Assembly (NCBI GenBank): GCA_030145945.1
Contig: JASLDK010000046.1
Span: 1 to 9,785 of the forward strand
DNA from: Nocardioides sp.
Lineage (GTDB): Bacteria > Actinomycetota > Actinomycetes > Propionibacteriales > Nocardioidaceae
DNA: 9,785 nucleotides
Reading direction: 5' to 3'
Shown here: positions 1 to 5,567 of the stretch, piece by piece
How positions within the stretch are numbered: the stretch's first letter is position 1
Layout: every line of letters begins with the position of its first letter
Program-made: the position numbers and the translations under genes
The notes under the pieces: model-generated
Told to the model about the DNA's origin: nothing
The model's database searches: none
What the model saw: the letters and a program-made list of their open reading frames with translations, nothing else

Positions 1-101
1 CGAGCGGTGTCGGGTATCAGCCGCGAGGCCGCAATTCGGACGGCCGATGGCAGGAGGTCGCTCTCGTACTTTCGGCCGGTACGCCGACGCTTCCGGATCC
101 C

Positions 102-116
102 TAGGCTGGGCCCGTG
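102..116 (+). promoter_or_regulatory. Candidate leaderless promoter (-10 element) at the kinase start
   Basis: A TAGGCT hexamer at 102-107 fits the actinobacterial TANNNT -10 pattern. It lies six bases before the GTG at 114-116, so transcription would be expected to begin at or next to the start codon. No Shine-Dalgarno-like purine run lies just ahead of the GTG, which agrees with leaderless translation. I see no convincing -35 hexamer at the usual spacing, so the call rests only on the -10 and the missing ribosome binding site. Confidence 0.4.
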
Positions 117-1253
117 ATCACCGCCTGGCGCTCCCTGCTCGCCGAGCCGCGCCCGGCAGACGTCCCGCCCGTCGGGCGTCTCGACCGGCTGATCGTGGTC
201 GGGTTCGTGGCCGTCGTACTGCTCGAAGGGACCCTGCGGCCCCACCTGACCTGGCGCCCGCTGGTGATCGTGCTCGCCCTTGCGCTCGCGCCCGCCCTGC
301 TCCGGCGGCGAACCGATCCGCTCGCAGCCTGCCTCGCCAGTTGGGGAATCGCTGGGCTCCTCTCCGTCCTGCAGCTGCTCGCCCACGCGAACGAGGTCGG
401 GCTCCAGGCGATGGTCGCCGTCGTGGTCCTGCTGTTCTCGCTGGTGCGCTGGGGGTCAGGGCGCGAGGTGGCGCTCGGGGCAGCCTTCGTGGTCGTCGTC
501 GCGATGCTGGGGATGTCTGCATCCTCGGCGGGCCGATCCGAGATCCTCGACGGAAGCGCCTTCCTCCTGGCATGCGGCGCGATGGGCGCGGTGTTCCGCT
601 ACCGCGCGGAGGTCCGGCGCCGGCAACAGCGGGAGATCCGTGCTCAGGAGAGAGTCGCCCTGGCCCGCGAACTGCACGACATCGTGGCCCATCACGTCTC
701 GGCCATCGCCGTCCAGGCCCAGGCCGGTGGCGTCGTCGTCGACGAACGGCCGGACAAGGCGGCCGAGATCCTCGCTGCGATCGGCGCCGAGGCATCGCGC
801 ACGTTGGCGGAGATGAGGTCCATGGTGCGGGTCCTGCGGGACGGGGAGTCCGGCGCCCTCGCACCACAGCGGGGTCTCGCTGACCTGCCCGCTCTGGCGC
901 GTCGGGATCGCAGGCCGATCGTCGAGGTCGCTGTCACCGGCGACGTGAGTCTTGTGCCACCGGCCGTGGACGCGGTGCTCTACCGGATCGCGCAGGAGTC
1001 ACTCACCAACGCCGTAAGGCATGCGCGGGAGGCAACCAGGGTCGACATCGGCGTACGACGCGAGGGCGGTGTCGTCGTCCTGCGGGTGAGCGACGACGGC
1101 CGACCTCCGTCCGGTTCGCCACGTCTGCCCGGCTTCGGCCTGCAAGGCATGTCCGAACGCGCCCAACTGCTCGGTGGGTCGCTCACCGCAGGGCCAGGAC
1201 CTGAGCGCGGTTGGGTGGTCGAGGCCGTCCTGCCCGCGGCGGCGGTCCGATGA
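114..1253 (+). CDS. Two-component sensor histidine kinase, NarL/DesK type (HisKA_3 family)
   Basis: This is a membrane-bound sensor kinase that should autophosphorylate on a histidine and pass the phosphate to the regulator encoded next to it. The 379-residue product has about six hydrophobic segments in its N-terminal half (roughly residues 26-40, 49-63, 71-90, 97-113, 117-137 and 148-162) and no large extracellular sensor domain. A HisKA_3 dimerisation region follows, with the motif ELHDIVAHH; the phospho-acceptor is predicted as His188. The HATPase_c domain shows the N-box QESLTNAVRHA (Asn299), the G1 motif DDG at 327-329 and the G2 motif GFGLQGM at 340-346. The start is GTG at 114, just before the first hydrophobic segment. 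The TGA stop overlaps the ATG of the response regulator gene, so the two are translationally coupled. The signal is unknown; with so little outside the membrane it may be an envelope or lipid stress, which is inference. Confidence 0.93.
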   Translation: MITAWRSLLAEPRPADVPPVGRLDRLIVVGFVAVVLLEGTLRPHLTWRPLVIVLALALAPALLRRRTDPLAACLASWGIAGLLSVLQLLAHANEVGLQAMVAVVVLLFSLVRWGSGREVALGAAFVVVVAMLGMSASSAGRSEILDGSAFLLACGAMGAVFRYRAEVRRRQQREIRAQERVALARELHDIVAHHVSAIAVQAQAGGVVVDERPDKAAEILAAIGAEASRTLAEMRSMVRVLRDGESGALAPQRGLADLPALARRDRRPIVEVAVTGDVSLVPPAVDAVLYRIAQESLTNAVRHAREATRVDIGVRREGGVVVLRVSDDGRPPSGSPRLPGFGLQGMSERAQLLGGSLTAGPGPERGWVVEAVLPAAAVR

Positions 1254-1978
1254 GTTCGGCGGCCATTCGCGTCGTCGTCGCCGACGACCAGGACCTGATC
1301 CGGGCCGGCCTGGTGATGATCCTCGACGCACAGCCCGGCATCGAGGTCGTGGGTCAGGCCGCCGATGGGATCGAGGCGCTCGAGGTCGCCACCCGCCTTC
1401 GTCCGGACGTCCTGCTCGCCGACATCCGCATGCCCGGTCTCGACGGGGTCGAGGTGACACGTCGCCTCGCCGGGCCCGAGGTGGCGGAGCCGATCGCGGT
1501 CGTCGTCATCACGACCTTCGACCTCGACGAGTACGTTCTCGGCTCGTTGCGGGCCGGTGCCCGAGGCTTCCTGCTCAAGGACGCCGGTCCGGCCCTCCTC
1601 GTCCAGGCCATCGAGGCGGCAGCGAACGGGGACGCCCTGATCGCGCCCGACATCATGCGGCGGCTCCTGGCGACCTTCGCCGACCAGACGCCGACCGCGC
1701 CGGCTCAACCCCTCGAACCTCTCACCGAGCGTGAGGAGGACGTGCTCGCCCTGGTCGCCCGGGGCCGGACCAACGCCGAGATCGGCAGCGAGCTGTACGT
1801 CGGACTGAGCACCGTCAAGACCCACGTGGCATCGGTGATGACCAAGATCGGCGCCCGCAACCGGGTCGAGATCGCCTTGTGGGCCTACGACACCCGCCGG
1901 GTCAGAGCTGCTCCCGACCGTGCGGAAGCTGCCATCCCGCCTCGTCCGGGCCCTTCGGGACGACGCCGGTCGGATTGA
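1250..1978 (+). CDS. Response regulator, NarL/LuxR family (REC-HTH)
   Basis: This is the DNA-binding partner of the upstream kinase. I place the start at ATG 1250, which overlaps the kinase stop (ATGA), rather than at a longer in-frame start at 1211 inside the kinase gene. The product has 242 residues. The receiver domain (about 5-123) has the acidic pair Asp12/Asp13, the phospho-acceptor Asp58 in LLADIRMPG, the conserved Thr near 88 in VVITTFD, and Lys110 in FLLKDAG. A LuxR-type helix-turn-helix occupies about 157-213, with LTEREEDVLALVARG and the recognition-helix segment STVKTHVASVMTKIGARN. After the usual family end (near Val218) there are about 24 extra residues rich in Arg, Pro and Ala. 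They are encoded opposite the 3' end of the convergent reductase gene. This tail is probably a by-product of the overlap rather than a domain. Target genes cannot be read from this window. Confidence 0.93.
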   Translation: MSSAAIRVVVADDQDLIRAGLVMILDAQPGIEVVGQAADGIEALEVATRLRPDVLLADIRMPGLDGVEVTRRLAGPEVAEPIAVVVITTFDLDEYVLGSLRAGARGFLLKDAGPALLVQAIEAAANGDALIAPDIMRRLLATFADQTPTAPAQPLEPLTEREEDVLALVARGRTNAEIGSELYVGLSTVKTHVASVMTKIGARNRVEIALWAYDTRRVRAAPDRAEAAIPPRPGPSGRRRSD

Positions 1979-2864
1979 TGTCCGCGTGCACGACGTAGTA
2001 GTGCTGCTTGATCTGCTCGAAGTCGATGGTCTCCCCGAAGCCCGGCGTCTGGAACAGGTCCCGGGCGTAGGCCCACAGCACCGGCATCTCGGACAGCTTG
2101 TTGCGGTTGCACTTGAAGTGGCCGTGATAGACCGCGTCGAAGCGGACGAGAGTCGTGAAGAGACGCACGTCGGCCTCGGTGATCGTCTCGCCCATCAGGT
2201 AGCGCCGGTCGGCGAGGCGTTCCTCCAGCCAGTCCATCGCGGTCCAGAGCCGGTCGTACGCCGCGTCGTACGCCTCCTGTGTCCCGGCGAATCCACAGCG
2301 ATAGACGCCGTTGTTGACCTCGGTGAAGACCCGCTTCATCACCTCCTCCATCTCGTCCCGGCACGCGTCCGGCCACAGGTCGGGAGCGCCGGGCCGGTGG
2401 TGGTCGCGCCACTCGAAGAAGAGGTCGTGGGTGATCCAGGGGAAGTCGTTGGTCACCAGCGACTTCGTCGGTACGTCGACCATCGCCGGGACCGTGATGC
2501 CTCGGGGATAGTCAGGATCGCGGGCGAAGTAGGCCTGCTGCAGGCGCTCGTAGCCGAGCACCGGATCGACACCGCCGGGATCGAGGTCGAAGCGCCAGCT
2601 GCTCTGGTCGTGGGTCGGGCCCGGCAGCCCGAGTGAGATGACGTCCTCCAGGCCCAGCAGTGTGCGGACGATGATCGACCGGTTGGCCCAGGGACAGGCG
2701 CGGGCGGCGACCAGGCGATAGCGCCCGGGTTCCACCGGCCAGGTGGGTACGTCGAGATCGCCCTCGTGCGGGTCCTGACTGCGTCCTTCCTCGCGGGTGA
2801 TCCGGTCGGGGACATAGGTCATGTCCCGTTCGAACGCCTTGCCCTTCTCCGCGTACGCGCCCAT
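1902..2864 (-). CDS. Xi-class glutathione transferase-like (glutathionyl/mycothiolyl-hydroquinone reductase)
   Basis: Xi-class (ECM4/YqjG) enzymes reduce thiol-conjugated hydroquinones using a catalytic cysteine and release the free hydroquinone and a disulfide. The 320-residue product has the usual family length. The catalytic motif CPWA is at 57-60 (Cys57), in the thioredoxin-like N-terminal domain. The segment SLVTNDFPWITHDL (about 135-148) corresponds to the thiol-binding loop. The all-helical C-terminal domain includes GETITEADVRLFTTLVRFD (about 225-243) and the family-typical ending QIKQHYYVVHADINPTGVVP (about 284-303). The start is ATG 2862-2864, preceded by an AAGG run about seven bases away. 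It lies 19 bp after the stop of the small upstream gene, suggesting one transcript. Actinobacteria generally make mycothiol rather than glutathione, so the natural thiol may be mycothiol; this is inference. The 3' end overlaps the response regulator gene by 77 bp on the opposite strand. Confidence 0.92.
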   Translation of the reverse strand: MGAYAEKGKAFERDMTYVPDRITREEGRSQDPHEGDLDVPTWPVEPGRYRLVAARACPWANRSIIVRTLLGLEDVISLGLPGPTHDQSSWRFDLDPGGVDPVLGYERLQQAYFARDPDYPRGITVPAMVDVPTKSLVTNDFPWITHDLFFEWRDHHRPGAPDLWPDACRDEMEEVMKRVFTEVNNGVYRCGFAGTQEAYDAAYDRLWTAMDWLEERLADRRYLMGETITEADVRLFTTLVRFDAVYHGHFKCNRNKLSEMPVLWAYARDLFQTPGFGETIDFEQIKQHYYVVHADINPTGVVPKGPDEAGWQLPHGREQL

Positions 2865-2883
2865 CCCTGTGCCTTTCGGTTGT

Positions 2884-3198
2884 TCAGTCCTTCTTCACCG
2901 CGTCGGCGATGTCCGCCGGCGTCACGTCGACATTGTCCGGGTCGGCCTGCGCATCGATGTCGGTCAAGGGCTTCGGGGCCTTCGGCCTGGTGACCGGGGC
3001 CGGATCCAGGCCCAGCTCCTCGGTCACGTTGACGGGCCGGTCCGGGTCGATGGCGGGCTGCTTCTCGTCGGCCGCGCCCTGCGCGCCGCGCACAGCGGAC
3101 TTCGCCAGCCCCAGGGCCGCTCCGGCGATCGCGGTCGGAGCCTTCGCGGCGGCGACGGTCAGGCGCTTGATCGTGGGGATCGGGGCGATGTGGATCAC
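2884..3198 (-). CDS. Small uncharacterised protein, Ala-rich N-terminus and acidic Pro/Asp-rich C-terminus
   Basis: I do not recognise a named family. The 104-residue product starts at GTG 3198, with a good ribosome binding site (AAGGA, seven bases upstream), and ends 19 bp before the reductase start. The N-terminal 40 residues are Ala-rich with scattered Lys/Arg (for example TIKRLTVAAAKAPTAIAG) and could form an amphipathic, weakly membrane-associating helix. There is no clear signal peptide or full transmembrane segment. The rest is low-complexity and acidic, with PVNVTEELGLDPAPV (about 55-69) as the most motif-like part and KKD at the C-terminus. The position and ribosome binding site favour a real gene in a unit with the reductase. 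A role cannot be assigned. Its promoter region is shared with the divergent jetA. Confidence 0.7.
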   Translation of the reverse strand: MIHIAPIPTIKRLTVAAAKAPTAIAGAALGLAKSAVRGAQGAADEKQPAIDPDRPVNVTEELGLDPAPVTRPKAPKPLTDIDAQADPDNVDVTPADIADAVKKD

Positions 3199-3233
3199 GG
3201 AACTGTCCTTGTCTCATCGGGGTCTCGGGACGG

Positions 3234-3248
3234 CGGGGTAGTACCCCG
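3234..3248. promoter_or_regulatory. Candidate operator: 15-bp palindrome with 7-bp arms
   Basis: The sequence CGGGGTA-G-TACCCCG is a perfect inverted repeat with a one-base centre. The loop is too short for an RNA hairpin, so a dimeric DNA-binding protein is the likelier reading. It lies 35 bp upstream of the small-protein start and about 100 bp upstream of jetA. The half GTACCCC recurs at 3295-3301. Chance occurrence of a 7-bp arm in GC-rich DNA is not negligible. Confidence 0.35.
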
Positions 3249-3335
3249 TCATCTCGAAGTCACTCCCGCCGCGGGTGGCAGTGGGAGCTGCGTCGTACCC
3301 CTCTGGGAGACTGTCCCATCCCCTGGAGGTCGAGC

Positions 3336-3342
3336 GGAAGGG
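3336..3342 (+). promoter_or_regulatory. Ribosome binding site that sets the jetA start
   Basis: GGAAGGG ends nine bases before the GTG at 3352. The jetA reading frame stays open far upstream, through the divergent gene, so this site and the family-typical N-terminus (SEIAGELARVKGAF) decide the start. Confidence 0.6.
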
Positions 3343-3351
3343 TGGGGACGA

Positions 3352-4848
3352 GTGAGCGAGATCGCCGGCGAGCTGGCGCGGGTCAAGGGCGCCTTTGCAC
3401 AGCCCACGTTGACCCTGCTCCACCAGCGGCAGGCGCCGGTTGTGATCACGATCTTCCGGGCCGCCTTCGGTCGCAACAACAAGCCCATCCCGACGGCGCG
3501 ACTGCACACCCAGGTCGAGGAGCATCTCGCCGAGATCGCCTTGACCGGCGAGTCCGACGTCCCCTCGGGGAGTGGCCGGGACATCTGCCAGCGCTGGATG
3601 CGCGGGCAGTGGTTGGTCCGCTCGCTCGACGAACAGGGCAACGAGGTCTATTCGCTGACCTCCCACGCCCAGCAGGCGCTCGAACTGGTCAAGAACCTCG
3701 CCCGCGACCGGGCCACGCTCAGCGAGCACCGGATCGCGACGATCCTCGGGACCGTCCGGCGGTTCAATGCCGAGGCCAATCCCGATCGCGGAGCCCGCGT
3801 CACCCTGCTCAACGAGGAGATCGCCCGGCTGCAGGCCGAGCGCGACCGTCTGGTGGACGGTGCCGAGATGGTGAGCGCGACCGAGGACTACATGGTGGAA
3901 GGGTTCACCGAGCTGCTGTCGCTGATCAGCGCCCTGCCCAGTGACTTCGCACGGGTGGAGGAACGCTTCGCCACCATCCGGGGTGAGATCCTCGCGGCGT
4001 TCCGAGCCGAGGACCGGCCCGCCGGAGAGGTGATCGACGAATACCTCGCTCGGGCCGACGCACTGATGACGGCCACCCATGAGGGCCGCGCCTTCGAGGG
4101 CGCCTTCGCGTTGCTTCGCGACGATGCCCTCGTCATGCAGCTGCGCGAGGATCTCACCGCGCTGCTCGACCATCCGCTCTCCGACAACATTCTCGGCGAC
4201 GCCGACCGCTCCGAACTGCGCGGCACGGTCCGGCTGGTGCGCGACGGCCTCGACCGGGTGCTCGCCCAGCGCAGCCGGGTGACGGCGACCCTGAAGGAAT
4301 ACATCGTCTCCCACGCCGCTGCGCGCGACCGCGAGTTGGAGCAGACGCTGCGTCAGGTCGAGTCCGAGCTGATGACCTGGATGGCCAGCACCGGCCCCCG
4401 GGCCACCCACGACGTGTCGCTGCTGCCCAACCGGATCAACGTCGACCACCTCCGCGAGCGGTTCTACGATCCCGCCGACGACGCCCTGCCTGACCGGATC
4501 AGCGCAGCCGATCCCACGGATGCCCCGAGCCTGTCGCTGGCCGAGCTGATGGCCCAGGGCGGGCCGCAGCTCGGCTCGCTGCGCCAGCGGCTCGACGACG
4601 CCCTGCGTGACCTGCTGCCCGCTGCATCCCTCGGCGAGCTGTTCGACACTCTCGAGCCGTCACTGCGTCGACCGGTCGAGATCTTCGGTCTGCTCCACCT
4701 GGCGGCCAATCGCGACCTCAGCACCGAGGACGCGCTCGAGTCGTTCGCCACCGTGCGGCCCGACGGCTCTCAGCGCACCTTCGCCGTGCCCCGCACCCCC
4801 CTGCCCGATCCTGACCTCGATCCTGTTCGTGAGGAGTCCCACGCATGA
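3352..4848 (+). CDS. jetA: Wadjet/condensin kleisin subunit JetA (DUF3375, MksF/MukF-like)
   Basis: JetA is the kleisin-like subunit that bridges the heads of the SMC-like ATPase JetC and recruits JetB. In characterised Wadjet systems (also called MksBEFG or EptABCD) this complex extrudes DNA loops. With its start at GTG 3352 the product has 498 residues, about the usual DUF3375 length. The N-terminal part (about 20-115) reads as the family winged-helix region: LTLLHQRQAPVVITIFRAAF, then IPTARLHTQVEEHLAEI, then CQRWMRGQWLVRSL and YSLTSHAQQALELV. A helical middle follows, with coiled-coil-like LLNEEIARLQAERDRL (152-167). The C-terminal region (about 440-485) fits a second winged helix (RRPVEIFGLLHLAA), which in kleisins contacts the SMC cap. 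The stop overlaps the jetB start (ATGA). I assign the family from remembered sequence patterns; function follows from established work on homologues. Confidence 0.9.
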   Translation: MSEIAGELARVKGAFAQPTLTLLHQRQAPVVITIFRAAFGRNNKPIPTARLHTQVEEHLAEIALTGESDVPSGSGRDICQRWMRGQWLVRSLDEQGNEVYSLTSHAQQALELVKNLARDRATLSEHRIATILGTVRRFNAEANPDRGARVTLLNEEIARLQAERDRLVDGAEMVSATEDYMVEGFTELLSLISALPSDFARVEERFATIRGEILAAFRAEDRPAGEVIDEYLARADALMTATHEGRAFEGAFALLRDDALVMQLREDLTALLDHPLSDNILGDADRSELRGTVRLVRDGLDRVLAQRSRVTATLKEYIVSHAAARDRELEQTLRQVESELMTWMASTGPRATHDVSLLPNRINVDHLRERFYDPADDALPDRISAADPTDAPSLSLAELMAQGGPQLGSLRQRLDDALRDLLPAASLGELFDTLEPSLRRPVEIFGLLHLAANRDLSTEDALESFATVRPDGSQRTFAVPRTPLPDPDLDPVREESHA

Positions 4849-5567
4849 CCACCGACACCACGTCGGACCTCGACCAGGCCGACCTCGACGAGGTCGAGGA
4901 CTACGAACTGCTCGACGAGGACTCCGTCTCTCTCTTCGAGGGCGATGAGGGAGGGCTCGAATACGCCCAGCGCCAAGCGCTGGTTGCCCTGCTCAAGCAG
5001 CGCTTCATCAGCGCCCGCACCCATCCCCGCGACTGGCAGAGCGTGATGGACAACGAGCGGATCTTCCGCTCACGTCTCAACGACCTGTTCCTCGACCTCG
5101 CTGTGGACCGTGAGCGGGAGGTGGCGTGGAAGCGGCAGGCCAACGCCGAGGGCGGCGTACGCTTCCCGACCCTGCTCCACGACACTGCATGGTCGCGCGA
5201 GGAGACGCTCGTCCTGGTCCACCTCCGCGACCGGCTGCGGGCCGGCATCGCCGGTGGCGACGTGCGGGTCTACGTCGACCGCGAGGACATCATCGACTAC
5301 ATCGCAAGCTATCGACCCGCGCACGCGACCGACGAGTCCGGCGACGAGAAGCGCGCTCGCAACGCTGTCACCGCCATTGCCAAGGCGGGTCTGCTGATCG
5401 CGACCGCCTCCGAGGAGCGGTTCGAGATCAGTGAGGCCGTCGAGCCGCTGCTGCCGCTCGAGCTCCTGCAGGAGTTGCTGGAGGCGTTGCAGCATGCCAA
5501 CGGCACCGCCGTCGAGCCGGTCGACGCCGAACCCGAGGCCGACCTGTTCGAGGAGGAGGACGCCTGA
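4845..5567 (+). CDS. jetB: Wadjet/condensin accessory subunit JetB (DUF4194, MksE/MukE-like)
   Basis: JetB is the winged-helix (KITE/MukE-like) subunit that binds the kleisin JetA. The 240-residue product starts at ATG 4845, overlapping the jetA stop, with AGGAG eight bases upstream inside jetA. Residues 1-38 are strongly acidic (for example LDEVEDYELLDED) and likely disordered. The core (about 40-215) includes ALVALLKQRFI, WQSVMDNERIFRSRLNDLFL, the helix REETLVLVHLRDRL (118-131), and a winged-helix-like stretch from about 165 (KRARNAVTAIAKAGLLI, then ERFEISEAVEPLLPLELL). The last 20 residues are again acidic, with EADLFEEEDA at the end. The TGA stop overlaps the jetC start (TGATG). The acidic tails are unusual beside the more basic core and hold two short LF-containing peptides noted among the findings. 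Confidence 0.88.
   Translation: MTTDTTSDLDQADLDEVEDYELLDEDSVSLFEGDEGGLEYAQRQALVALLKQRFISARTHPRDWQSVMDNERIFRSRLNDLFLDLAVDREREVAWKRQANAEGGVRFPTLLHDTAWSREETLVLVHLRDRLRAGIAGGDVRVYVDREDIIDYIASYRPAHATDESGDEKRARNAVTAIAKAGLLIATASEERFEISEAVEPLLPLELLQELLEALQHANGTAVEPVDAEPEADLFEEEDA
5551..5560 (+). promoter_or_regulatory. Strong ribosome binding site for jetC inside jetB
   Basis: AGGAGGAGGA lies six bases before the jetC ATG at 5567 and encodes part of the Glu-rich end of JetB. Together with the TGATG stop/start overlap it suggests both coupled and independent initiation of jetC. Confidence 0.65.

Larger units (their letters stand above)
3199..3351. other. Divergent intergenic region between the small-protein gene and jetA
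   Basis: This 153-bp region must carry the start signals of both the leftward two-gene unit and the rightward jetABC operon. It holds a short palindrome (3234-3248), a second copy of its GTACCCC half at 3295-3301, and the jetA ribosome binding site (3336-3342). I found no convincing pair of -35 and -10 hexamers in either direction. Confidence 0.6.

Noticed and set aside
1..113. A possible end of an upstream gene
   Set aside because: One frame runs from the window edge to a stop at 115-117 and another to a stop at 102-104, but neither short peptide shows recognisable features. I cannot support a gene here.
47..883. A 278-codon plus-strand frame overlapping the kinase gene
   Set aside because: The product is Arg/Pro/Ala-rich shadow sequence out of frame with a clear histidine kinase.
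980..1825. A 281-codon minus-strand open frame across the kinase/regulator junction
   Set aside because: It lies opposite two genes with intact motifs, and its product is low-complexity and Arg/Asp-rich.
2821..3351. Upstream extension of the jetA frame to an ATG at 2821
   Set aside because: It would cover the divergent small-protein gene and the start of the reductase gene. The encoded stretch is unlike DUF3375 proteins, and a ribosome binding site precedes GTG 3352.
3214..4449. A 411-codon minus-strand open frame antisense to jetA
   Set aside because: It has the same shadow composition, has no family motifs and covers a well-supported jetA.
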